Below are positions 48,691 to 56,762 of a stretch of DNA of 64,000 bases, in pieces. The number at the start of each line of letters is the position of its first letter. Within the stretch, counting starts at the first letter, position 1. The notes beneath the pieces were generated by a model, which was not told where the DNA came from, searched no databases, and saw only the letters and a list, made by a program, of their open reading frames with translations. Source of the stretch: Actinosynnema sp. ALI-1.44 (GTDB lineage: Bacteria > Actinomycetota > Actinomycetes > Mycobacteriales > Pseudonocardiaceae); contig NZ_MTQO01000054.1 of assembly GCF_001984155.1 (NCBI RefSeq), forward strand, positions 744,001 to 808,000, written 5' to 3'. A program made the position numbers and the translations under genes.

Positions 48691-49818
48691 GTGTCAACGA
48701 ATCTGCGGGACGAGATCGAACGAGTGCTGGTCGCGTGGGACGCTCACGAGATCTCGGTGGGGGCGCCTCCTGTCGTCGACTTCGACTGCCGGCCCAGCCT
48801 GGACGGCGCCGAGGCCATCGGTCGTGTTGAGGCGTATCAGGAGTTGGCAAGGTTGAGGCAGGGGGCGGACGATCTCCTGGCGAGCCGGGTCGACTGCCAC
48901 CTCGCGTATCTCGGTGCGCTGCTGGGGGAACGGCTGCCGCTGCGCGAGTATGTCCGGCGTACCCAGGGCTGTGATGTCATGGGCTGGAGCGAGGAATACG
49001 TGACGTGGCGCGGCGATCAAGCCCGCGCGGCCATGGCGGACCTGGGAATCGCGTGGGGCTCGACCACACGCGGTGATCTCCTTGACAGCGAACACAACCT
49101 CACTGTCGACGAGATCCCGGCAGCTCTGCGGACGGCGGCGGACGAGTTCGAGCCGTTGGTCCGGAAGGCGACCGGGACGACAGCCGACTACAACCTCACC
49201 ATCGAGACGGACGACGTCGACGCCTACTGGTCCTACTGGCTCGACGGTGCCGGGAAGGACGCGCGGCTGCGGTTGAACATGCGCAACGCACGGTTCACCG
49301 ATGTGCAGGCGCGGCAGTTCGCGTTGCACGAGATCCTTGGTCACGCGTTGCAGTGCGCCAGTTATTCGGCGCGGTGCGTCAACGAGGATGTGCCGTGGGT
49401 GCGTGTTTTGTCCGTACACGCCGACCATCAGGTGTTGTTGGAGGGACTGGCGCAGGCGTGGCCGCTGTTCGTCGCGCCGGAGGACAAGGCGTTGGTCGCG
49501 CACGTCAAACTCGATCACTACTTGCAGCTTGTGCGTGGGGAGTTGCACATCGCGATCAATGACGGTGTCAGTGTGACGGACTGTCTCGCGCTTGCCCGGG
49601 CGCGTGTTCCGTTCTGGGGTGACGAGGTGATCGGGCGACTCCTCGCCGACCGCGGTGTCGACCCGTTGCTGCGGTCCTACCAGTGGGCCTATCCGGCCGG
49701 AGTGGACTGGTTCGTCACGCTCGCGGAGACCAACGACACCGAGGTCATCACCGACGTCCTGACGGCCGCGTACCGCAGCCCGCTCACGCCGGGGGAACTC
49801 AGTGCGCGGTTAGGCTGA
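48691..49818 (+). CDS. Putative metallopeptidase with HEXXGH motif
   Basis: 375 aa from GTG 48691. No signal peptide or membrane helix is evident. The motif FALHEILGHALQ near 210-221 is HEXXGH, the extended zinc-binding form known from dipeptidyl-peptidase III (family M49), rather than HEXXH. About 30 residues later, QVLLEGLAQAWPLF offers a Glu as possible third zinc ligand. The remainder, including a DQARAAMADLGIAWG region and a C-terminal helical part, has no clear family in my memory. The protein is much shorter than DPP III. Substrate unknown; activity is inferred from the motif alone. Confidence 0.7.
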   Translation: MSTNLRDEIERVLVAWDAHEISVGAPPVVDFDCRPSLDGAEAIGRVEAYQELARLRQGADDLLASRVDCHLAYLGALLGERLPLREYVRRTQGCDVMGWSEEYVTWRGDQARAAMADLGIAWGSTTRGDLLDSEHNLTVDEIPAALRTAADEFEPLVRKATGTTADYNLTIETDDVDAYWSYWLDGAGKDARLRLNMRNARFTDVQARQFALHEILGHALQCASYSARCVNEDVPWVRVLSVHADHQVLLEGLAQAWPLFVAPEDKALVAHVKLDHYLQLVRGELHIAINDGVSVTDCLALARARVPFWGDEVIGRLLADRGVDPLLRSYQWAYPAGVDWFVTLAETNDTEVITDVLTAAYRSPLTPGELSARLG

Positions 49819-49822
49819 GTGC

Positions 49823-50371
49823 GTGGCAGCGAACTTGCGAGCCGACGCGCAGCGCAACCGGGAGCGGCTGATCGACGTGGCCAGGCAGGAGTTGGCCAAC
49901 GGCTGCCGGTTGCAGCTCAACGACATCGCGCGCAAGGCGGGGGTTGGTGTCGGCACCGTCTACCGGCACTTCCCCACGCCCCATGCCCTGCTGGAGGCGG
50001 TCGTCGGCGGGGAGTTGGCCGAGTTGGTCCGGATCACCGAGCACTCGCTGGCGATCGAGGACGCGGCCGAGGCGTTCACGTACCTCATCGGCTCCATTAT
50101 GGACCTCCAGCTGCGCACCGATGGCGGGCTCACCGTGATCGTCACGGCGATCGAGGACGCGCTGGAACAGACCACGCGGGCCAAGGAGCAGATGCGCAAG
50201 GGCACCGAGGAGTTGCTGATCCGCGCGTACGAGGCCGGGGTCGTCCGCCGAGAGGTCACCCCGGAGGACGTCCTCAACCTGATGCTCGGCCTGGAGGAGG
50301 CCGTCCGGCGCGACCCCGAGCGGCGGGAGCTGTACCTGTCCGTGCTGCTGGCGGGGCTGCGACCGAAGTAG
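49823..50371 (+). CDS. TetR-family repressor
   Basis: 182 aa from GTG 49823, four bases after the previous stop. The N-terminal helix-turn-helix LNDIARKAGVGVGTVYRHFP lies at about 33-52. The C-terminal domain (about 65-180) is a typical all-helical ligand/dimer domain with EEAVRRDPERRELY. Two CCGGAT-type palindromes follow directly (50373-50419) before the SDR gene. It most likely represses that SDR in response to a small ligand. Start chosen for its position and in-frame N-terminus MAANLRADAQRNRERL. Confidence 0.92.
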   Translation: MAANLRADAQRNRERLIDVARQELANGCRLQLNDIARKAGVGVGTVYRHFPTPHALLEAVVGGELAELVRITEHSLAIEDAAEAFTYLIGSIMDLQLRTDGGLTVIVTAIEDALEQTTRAKEQMRKGTEELLIRAYEAGVVRREVTPEDVLNLMLGLEEAVRRDPERRELYLSVLLAGLRPK

Positions 50372-50372
50372 C

Positions 50373-50419
50373 CGGATAGGTCATCCGCTTTCTGGTAGAG
50401 TTCCGGATACGTCATCCGG
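50373..50419. promoter_or_regulatory. Two TetR-type palindromic operators
   Basis: CGGATAGGTCATCCG (50373-50387) and CCGGATACGTCATCCGG (50403-50419) are two copies of CGGAT-N5-ATCCG with centres 31 bases, about three helical turns, apart. They fill the gap between the TetR stop and the SDR start at 50433 and the second adjoins the AAGGAG ribosome site. This fits cooperative binding by the TetR protein upstream. Confidence 0.8.
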
Positions 50420-50432
50420 TTAAGGAGCTCTC

Positions 50433-51407
50433 ATGCGGCGTCTCGACGGCAGGACAGTGGTGGTGACCGGTGCCAGTACCGGGATCGGCGCGGCGGCGGC
50501 CAAGCAGTTGGCCGACCTCGGCGCGGACGTGGCCGTGACCGGCCGGTCCAAGGACAAGACGACGGAGGTGGCCAGGCGGATCGGCGGCACGCCGTACCTC
50601 GTGGACTTCGCCAGGCTGGACGACGTCCGCAGGTTCGCCGACGACCTCGACATCGACAGGATCGACGTCCTCGCCAACAACGCGGGCCTGATGAACACGT
50701 CAAGGGTGCTCACCGAGGACGGCAACGAGAGCACCTTCCAGGTCAACCACCTGGCGCCGTTCCTGCTCACCCACCTGCTGATGGACCGGTTGAAGGCCGC
50801 GCCGGACGCACGCGTGATCACCACTGCCAGCGCGGCGCACGCCTTCGGCGAGATCGCGCTGGACGATCTCCGCTTCGACACCAGGAAGTTCGGCGCCCAG
50901 CGCGCGTACGGAATGAGCAAGCTGGCCAATGTCCTGTTCACGCAGGAACTCGCGCGTCGCGTCGACGGCACGAACGTGACCGCGAGCGTGTTCCACCCCG
51001 GCCCGGTGGCCTCGGACTTCTTCCGCGAAAGTGGGTTCGCCCGGTGGGTGCTCCGGACTCCGCTCGGCAGGCTCGCGTTGACGCCCGAGCAGGGCGCGCG
51101 TCCGTTGGTGCACCTCGCGACCATCGACGACGCCCAATCGGTCAACGGCGTGTACTACAGCCGCATGAAGCGCCGCGCGCCCAAAGGGACCAATCCGGAG
51201 CTCGCGGCGCGGCTGTGGCGGGCCAGCGAGCGGCTAGTGGGGATCGGCGACCAGGCGAACCGCCAGCGCGCCGAAGATCGCCGCGGACACCCGGTCCATC
51301 CAGCGGCGGATCGCCGGGCGGCGCTGGAGGAACTGCGACAGGGCCCCGGAGACGAAGCCGACGGTCGCGTCGACGACCAGTCCCACGAGGATCAGGATCG
51401 CGCCTAG
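50433..51407 (+). CDS. Short-chain dehydrogenase with read-through tail
   Basis: 324 aa from ATG 50433 behind AAGGAG. Features: TGASTGIGAAAAKQLADLGA at about 12-31, NNAG, the YGMSK catalytic Tyr/Lys near 168, and FHPGPVASDFF. This matches retinol-dehydrogenase-like SDRs. Homologues end soon after the ERLVG block at residues about 265-270. Here the frame continues for about 55 Arg/Asp-rich residues that are antisense to the LysE relic (51234-51407). The tail is probably not functional and suggests a lost stop codon. Likely regulated by the TetR protein through the operators in front of it. Confidence 0.88.
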   Translation: MRRLDGRTVVVTGASTGIGAAAAKQLADLGADVAVTGRSKDKTTEVARRIGGTPYLVDFARLDDVRRFADDLDIDRIDVLANNAGLMNTSRVLTEDGNESTFQVNHLAPFLLTHLLMDRLKAAPDARVITTASAAHAFGEIALDDLRFDTRKFGAQRAYGMSKLANVLFTQELARRVDGTNVTASVFHPGPVASDFFRESGFARWVLRTPLGRLALTPEQGARPLVHLATIDDAQSVNGVYYSRMKRRAPKGTNPELAARLWRASERLVGIGDQANRQRAEDRRGHPVHPAADRRAALEELRQGPGDEADGRVDDQSHEDQDRA

Positions 51408-51608
51408 CACCAGGAACTGCGCCCACGGCAGCATGCCGTGATCACTGATGAAGATCGCGAGGCCGGTGGACATCCCGAGCGCGGCGATCACCCCGGCCTT
51501 GCGGCCGCGGGCGATCCCGTTGGCGATGACGAACATCATGTCCGGCCCGGGGGCGAGGCAGATCAAGGTCGACGCGACCGCGAACGCCAGCAGGATCGAC
51601 AGTTCCAT
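51234..51608 (-). pseudogene. LysE-family exporter with internal deletion
   Basis: From ATG 51608 the 124-residue product begins as LysE/RhtB exporters do (LLAFAVASTLICLAPGPDMM, then RGRKAGVIAALGMSTGLAIF) and ends as they do (QFLVLGAILILVGLVVDATV, then RRWMDRVSAAIFGALAVRLV). The middle, about 80 residues with two or three helices and the NPKxxLFF block of the family, is absent. The join is near ISDHGMLPWA. LysE exporters are usually about 205 aa. The frame is intact, so it is either a decayed gene or a reduced membrane protein. It overlaps the convergent SDR frame by 174 bases. Confidence 0.75.
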
Positions 51609-51797
51609 CCGCTCATCCCAACAGCGGTGCTCTCGCCGGGCAAGCTGTTTCCCGGCGACACCCGAATTCGCCACCGGTTTCCGGTGCGCTGGAACAGCGG
51701 CGGGCAATTTCAAGGGTATTCCGTCATTGCGGCACCTGAGTAACTAGGTAAGTTCGGTAATTCATGAAATGCCGCACCGGGGAGTAGCGTTTTCGGT

Positions 51798-52997
51798 GTG
51801 CGCATTCTGTTCACGGTCTTCGGGTCGCGGCCGCACATTTATCCGCTGGTGCCGCTCGCGTGGGCGTTCCGCACGGCCGGGCACGACGTGCGGCTGGCGG
51901 GCCCCCCGCTGTGGGCGACCGAGATGGCCTGCACCGGCCTGCCGTTCGCCCAGGTCGGCGGCTGCCCGGCGGTGACGCCGATGGTGCGCGACGAAGTGGC
52001 CGGAGCGATGTTCACCCAGCAGCCGTGGCCCGCCGACTGGACCGCCCACGTCGGCTCGCTCACCGCGCGGCAGTGGGCGTACCTGGAGTCCGTCGGTCGC
52101 TACCTGGTCGCGGCCGCCGCCGCGATGGTCGACGAACTCGTCGCGTTCGCCCGGCGGTGGCGGCCTGATCTGGTCGTGTACGACTCGTTCAGCTACGCGG
52201 GCCGGGTCGTCGCCGAAGTGCTCGGTGTTCCCGCCGTCCGGCACCTGTCCGGTCCTGATTCCGCTCAGCGGCTCGAACTGGCCCAGCCAGGACCGCATCC
52301 GCTGGCCGAGTACCGCGCGCTGTTCGAGAGGTTCGGCGTTCCCGTCATGCTCGACGCGCACGCGGCGGTCGACCCGACGCCGCCGAGCATGCGACTGGTC
52401 GTGCCGGAACGGCTGCGGCAGATGCGCTACATCCCTTACAACGGGCCAGGGTGCACTCCGCAGGGCCTGACGACGCGCCGCAAACGGCCGCGCGTCTGCG
52501 TCACATGGGGTCACACGAACGCCTTGGCCGCAATCGCTGGCACCTGGCCGTTCCGGGTGGCGATCGACGCCATCGCGGCACAGGGCATGGACTGCCTGAT
52601 CGCGGCGCCGACCGCCGAGGTGGACAAGCTGGGCGCGCTGCCGGAGTCGGTACGGGCGCTCTCGGCCGCGCCGCTGCACCTTGTGCTGCCGTACTGCGAC
52701 GGGATCGTCCACCAGGGCGGTGACGGGACCGCGCTGACCGCGGCCGCGGCAGCCGTGCCGCAGCTGGTGATCCCCGCCAGCCCGGAGGCGGACATGGTCG
52801 GTGGCCGGATTGTCGCGACCGGCGTCGGGATCGCGGTCCGCTACGACACGGCGGCCACGGTCGCCGACGCCGTGCGCAGGCTGTTGTCGGACGTGGCGTA
52901 CCGCGAGGAGGCGGTCAGGCTCCGGGCGGAGATCGAGAGCCAGCCGGTGCCCGCGGTGGTCGCCTCGGCGGTCGCGGCCGACCTGGCGAACGGGTGA
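51798..52997 (+). CDS. GT1-family glycosyltransferase, copy 1
   Basis: 399 aa from GTG 51798. It is a GT-B fold enzyme of the antibiotic/macrolide GT1 group. The N-terminal acceptor domain starts MRILFTVFGSRPHIYPLVPL. The linker has KRPRVCVTWG near 232. The C-terminal donor domain has PLHLVLPYCDGIVHQGGDGT near 293-312 and VPQLVIPASPEADMVGGRI, the nucleotide-sugar motif. Such enzymes use dTDP- or UDP-sugars. A tandem paralogue follows six bases later. Sugar and acceptor are unknown. The nearby sugar-epimerase-like gene may supply the donor (inference). Confidence 0.92.
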   Translation: MRILFTVFGSRPHIYPLVPLAWAFRTAGHDVRLAGPPLWATEMACTGLPFAQVGGCPAVTPMVRDEVAGAMFTQQPWPADWTAHVGSLTARQWAYLESVGRYLVAAAAAMVDELVAFARRWRPDLVVYDSFSYAGRVVAEVLGVPAVRHLSGPDSAQRLELAQPGPHPLAEYRALFERFGVPVMLDAHAAVDPTPPSMRLVVPERLRQMRYIPYNGPGCTPQGLTTRRKRPRVCVTWGHTNALAAIAGTWPFRVAIDAIAAQGMDCLIAAPTAEVDKLGALPESVRALSAAPLHLVLPYCDGIVHQGGDGTALTAAAAAVPQLVIPASPEADMVGGRIVATGVGIAVRYDTAATVADAVRRLLSDVAYREEAVRLRAEIESQPVPAVVASAVAADLANG

Positions 52998-53003
52998 CCG
53001 GGG

Positions 53004-54086
53004 ATGCGGGTGCTCGTCGCGGTCGCTGGTGGCCAGTCACACCTGTTCCCGCTCGTGCCGCTGGCCTGGGCGTTCCGGGTGAGCGGGCACGATGTGCGGC
53101 TGGCGGGGACGATGCGGTCGGCCGAGGCGATGGCGCACACCGGGCTGTCCACTGTGACCGTCGGAAGTGGACTGAAGATGACCCGGGCCGAACGGGAGGA
53201 GTTGCTGAGCACCGCGTACGGCCAGCCGCCGTGGCCGCCTGCCTGGCCGGTGCACCCGCAGCGGCTCACCTCCGGCCAGAACCGCTACCTTGCCGGGTTC
53301 GGCCGCTACTCGGTCGCGGTGGCCGACGCGATGGCCAGCGATCTGGTCGCGTTCACCAAACACTGGCGGCCCGATCTGATCGTGCACGACACACTGGCGC
53401 TCGGCGCGAGAATCGCCGCGACGCTGACCGGCGTGCCGTGTGTCCGCTACACGCACGGCACCCAGGACGTCTTCCGGGTGGAGGACTACGCGCCCGCGGA
53501 ACACGCCGCCCTGTTCCACCGGTTCGGCCTGCGGACACCGACCACGCCACCCAGCTGTGTGGACACCATGCCGCCCAGCATGTTCATCGGCGCGGAACGG
53601 CCATGCGTCGACATGCGGTGGATCGTGCACAACGGTCCCGGCACCGCGCCGCCCCTGTCGGCCAAACGCCCGCGCGTGTGCGTGACCTGGGCTGCGGCGG
53701 GCAATCCGTATCGACGGGCGGTCGAGGCGGCTGCCACGGCCGGAGCTGACGTGCTGACGCTGACTGCCGCCGACCAGGTCCCGCTGCACCTTGTGCTGCC
53801 GTACTGCGATGCCGTCGTGCACCACGGTGGTGAGGGGACCGGGATGACGGCCGCGGCGATGGGCGTGCCCCAACTGGTGATCACGCGTGAGCCGCTCGAC
53901 GACCAGTTCGGCGGGCGGCTGGCCCGCACGGGTGCCGCGATCCACCTCACCGACAGCCGCGACACCGCCGCCGCGGTCGAGAAGCTGCTGTCCGATCCCG
54001 GTTACCAGGAGGCCGCGGTCCGACTGCGTGAGGACATCGAACGCCAGCCGACACCGTTGGACGTGGTACCTAGGTTGCTCGGTTAG
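53004..54086 (+). CDS. GT1-family glycosyltransferase, copy 2
   Basis: 360 aa from ATG 53004. It shares with copy 1 the start MRVLVAVAGGQSHLFPLVPL, the KRPRVCVTW linker, and HLVLPYCDAVVHHGGEGTGM near 255-274. It is about 40 residues shorter, mainly because of a shortened donor domain between VCVTW and HLVLP, which may affect nucleotide binding. Clearly a tandem duplication followed by divergence. Its 3' end overlaps the convergent epimerase gene by 17 bases. Confidence 0.9.
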   Translation: MRVLVAVAGGQSHLFPLVPLAWAFRVSGHDVRLAGTMRSAEAMAHTGLSTVTVGSGLKMTRAEREELLSTAYGQPPWPPAWPVHPQRLTSGQNRYLAGFGRYSVAVADAMASDLVAFTKHWRPDLIVHDTLALGARIAATLTGVPCVRYTHGTQDVFRVEDYAPAEHAALFHRFGLRTPTTPPSCVDTMPPSMFIGAERPCVDMRWIVHNGPGTAPPLSAKRPRVCVTWAAAGNPYRRAVEAAATAGADVLTLTAADQVPLHLVLPYCDAVVHHGGEGTGMTAAAMGVPQLVITREPLDDQFGGRLARTGAAIHLTDSRDTAAAVEKLLSDPGYQEAAVRLREDIERQPTPLDVVPRLLG

Positions 54087-54897
54087 CCGACCACATGTCG
54101 GACAACGATTCCCGCAACCCGATCACCGGCCGCCAGCCGAGCACGCGCCGGGCGGTGCCGATGTCCGCCAAGGCCCACGAGTCGACCGCGCTGTCAGCTG
54201 ATGCGCGGTGGATCTCCATGCGCTGCCCCGACACCTCGGCGAACACCCGGACCACGTCGGCGACCGGCACAGCCGTGCCGCTGCCGATGTTGAAGACAGC
54301 GCCGTCCGGGGCGAGTCCGGCTGCGGCCACGATCGCACGGGCCACGTCCCGGACGTCGACGAAGTCGCGGCGGGCGTCGGTCACGGTCAGCGGGCCGCCA
54401 CGCAGCAGCTTGCCCGGCAACGAGTTCGGCGACGGGTGCGGGCCGCAGACGTTGACCAGCCTGAGCACCACGCCGCCGGACTCGATGACCATCGTCGACC
54501 CGCGGAGCTTGGACTGGGCGTAGGCGCTGACCGGCTCGGCCGGGTGCGTCTCGGCGACGGCCGTGCCCAGAGGGACGGGCCCGTACTCGTGGATCGTGCC
54601 CATGTGCACGATCCGCACGGGCCACGGCAGCGTCGCGACCGCGTCGACGATCCGGCCGACGGCGGTGACGTTGATCGTCCGGTGCTCGGCGATCGCACGG
54701 TCCCAACTGGGTGAGTCGGTCGCGTTGACCACGACCGAGGCCTGCTCGCAGCGCAGCACCTTGGCGATGTCGGCGACGGACGCGGACTGGAGGTCGAGGC
54801 TCCGCCGGGTGGTGCGGGCCACGGCCACCGCGTCGGGGAAGGCCGCGCACGCGTGGCGGCCGATCCAACCGGTGCCGCCCAGCACCACGACCCTCAT
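54070..54897 (-). CDS. NAD-dependent epimerase/dehydratase (extended SDR)
   Basis: 275 aa from ATG 54897. Cofactor loop MRVVVLGGTGWIGRHACAAF at the N-terminus. Mid-protein: HMGTIHEYGPVPLG and SAYAQSKLRGSTM, which supplies the YxxxK catalytic pair. Towards the C-terminus: DFVDVRDVARAIVAA and the NIGSGTAVPV block. This matches nucleotide-sugar epimerases/reductases. It is coupled by ATGA to the upstream FAD oxidoreductase and convergent with the glycosyltransferases. Together these four genes may form a small sugar-modification set (inference). Confidence 0.9.
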   Translation of the reverse strand: MRVVVLGGTGWIGRHACAAFPDAVAVARTTRRSLDLQSASVADIAKVLRCEQASVVVNATDSPSWDRAIAEHRTINVTAVGRIVDAVATLPWPVRIVHMGTIHEYGPVPLGTAVAETHPAEPVSAYAQSKLRGSTMVIESGGVVLRLVNVCGPHPSPNSLPGKLLRGGPLTVTDARRDFVDVRDVARAIVAAAGLAPDGAVFNIGSGTAVPVADVVRVFAEVSGQRMEIHRASADSAVDSWALADIGTARRVLGWRPVIGLRESLSDMWSANRAT

Positions 54898-55967
54898 CGG
54901 CGGACGACGGCCAGCACCGGTTCCAGCACCTCGACCAGGCACGGCACCTTGCCGCCGACCACGACGTGGTAGTTGGTGATCCCGGCGAAGTCGGTCAGCG
55001 GCATGGCCCGGCTGGTGGTCCCGCCGGTGCGCGTGTCGGTGAACACCACCCGCGTGCCGATCGAATGTCCTTGATAGACGGAATCGAGCAGCGCGGGGAG
55101 GTACCCGGAGCACTCGCGGACCGCTTCAGCATATGTCTTGTCGATCTGGCCCGGATCGACGTACTCGGACAACGACTCCGTGTCGCTCGTCGCCATCGTC
55201 CGCAGCCCGGTCGCGGCCAGCACATGCCCGGCGTTGGACGGCATCAGCGAGGCGAACGGGCCGCGGATCACCACCAGCCCGGCGTCGTGGCAGGAGTCCG
55301 GCACACCGACCAGGAAGTGCAGGAAAACCTCGGTCCGGAGCGGCACACGCGGAAAGCACGACCGGTCGTGCAGCGGGTTGATGTCCGCGAACGTCGCGTT
55401 GTACACGACACCGGCCGTGATCACGGTTCCGTCCGCCATGACCAGGTCATGCGAACCGTCGTCCCGCGGCACGACACGGTTGACCCCGTGCCCGAGCCGG
55501 ACGTCGACACCGGCCAACCGCTCGACCATGATCGCCGCCAGGCGCGCGTTGTCGAAGGTCCGCTCGACCGACTGGAACGACGCGACCACGTCCGGCCCGA
55601 AGTCCCGTGACGGCCACGGCGCCAGCGGCAGGCCGAGGTCACGGCAGAACTCGCGGTAGCCATCCGGGGAGATCTCGGAATCGCGGTGCACCCCGAAGAC
55701 GGTCGACGTCCCGGCACCGACGGCACCGGGAAACTGTTCGGCGAACACCGCGCTGCCCCGGGCACACTGGGCAGCCAACTCGAGGTCGGCGCTGTACGCG
55801 TAGCCCTGGTGCAGTTGACCTCGGTTGGCACCGGACGCCCTGGTGAACAACGCGTCCGCGCGTTCGAGAACGGCCACGGAAGACGTGGGGAACCACGCGG
55901 CAACCTGATAGGCGACGAAGCAGCCGTAGTAGCCGCCGCCGATCACGACCACGTCGTAGGCCACCAT
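54894..55967 (-). CDS. FAD-dependent oxidoreductase (DAO type)
   Basis: 357 aa from ATG 55967 (MVAYDVVVIGGGYYG); an in-frame ATG at 55991 would add eight residues and neither has a clear SD. The N-terminal FAD loop VVIGGGYYGCFVA and the ERADALFTRASGANRGQLHQ segment fit glycine-oxidase/D-amino-acid-oxidase-like proteins. The C-terminal FAD tail is shown by FAGITNYHVVVGGKVPCLVE. It presumably oxidises a C-N or C-O bond in a small substrate. Transcribed ahead of the epimerase with a four-base overlap. Confidence 0.88.
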   Translation of the reverse strand: MVAYDVVVIGGGYYGCFVAYQVAAWFPTSSVAVLERADALFTRASGANRGQLHQGYAYSADLELAAQCARGSAVFAEQFPGAVGAGTSTVFGVHRDSEISPDGYREFCRDLGLPLAPWPSRDFGPDVVASFQSVERTFDNARLAAIMVERLAGVDVRLGHGVNRVVPRDDGSHDLVMADGTVITAGVVYNATFADINPLHDRSCFPRVPLRTEVFLHFLVGVPDSCHDAGLVVIRGPFASLMPSNAGHVLAATGLRTMATSDTESLSEYVDPGQIDKTYAEAVRECSGYLPALLDSVYQGHSIGTRVVFTDTRTGGTTSRAMPLTDFAGITNYHVVVGGKVPCLVEVLEPVLAVVRR

Positions 55968-56762
55968 GATCAGGACACTACGGACGCCCATGACTCAGCC
56001 GTATGACGGAGTTTCCTTAGGAATATCTCCATACCTAGGAATGACACGATGCCGTGCCATGGAGGAGGCGTGCGGCGCTGAACTGACCGAGGTCGCATCG
56101 AGGGATCAAGGCGTTGTAGGCCAACAAGAGTAGAGGCCGTGGCGCGCTGCCCTGGCGGCGACCGAACCGGCGGTGGGTAGTCGTTGAAAGTCTGGCTGAC
56201 TGCGCTCGGCAGGAAGAGTACCAACCAGGTGCGGGTCCCCGAAAACGATTATTCGACCACACGCCGCCCGACCAGTTCATCGAGGGCCGACCGCAGAGCC
56301 ATAAAACCAGCACCAAAGCGGACGCGCGCGACGACCCGCAAGAGCCGCCGCGCACGCGGATGCCTCGCCGGGCCTCGCACCGGCGACCGCCCGGACGATC
56401 CGAAGCCCACCGAGTCGCCGCCCTGCTTCGGCGACCGAGTCCGACGTCGTCCGTCCTCGCATCCGAGTTCCAAGCCGAAAGCCATATCACTGCCCGCGAA
56501 AAGTGGTCATGGTCCGCCCCTGAACCCGGACGCGATGACTGTGCCCCAACAATTGCCGACCCCCGGGCGGCACAAGCTCGACCAAATCAGGGTGTGTCAG
56601 CACATGCGGCACACCGCCGATCTCGCGCAAGAGAAAAGGCGCCAACGTCAGTGCCCACGCGATTCGGCGCGGAACTTGTTTCCCGCACCAGCGTGGCCAT
56701 TGGCTCAGTAAACCGCACCCGAGTGCGCGCTACAAGCGTCCACCTGAGTAGCGGTCAACTGC
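55968..56762. other. 795-base gap without a convincing gene; possible decayed remnant
   Basis: No open frame here has good protein character or an SD. On the minus strand at about 56490-56700 a frame reads ALTLAPFLLREIGGVPHVLT and LVELVPPGGRQLLG, which looks like real protein but has no start and stops soon. The rest is Arg-rich frame noise with noticeably less codon-bias order than neighbouring genes. It may be an old gene relic plus promoter sequence for the oxidoreductase gene. No insertion-sequence ends or direct repeats were seen. Confidence 0.5.
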
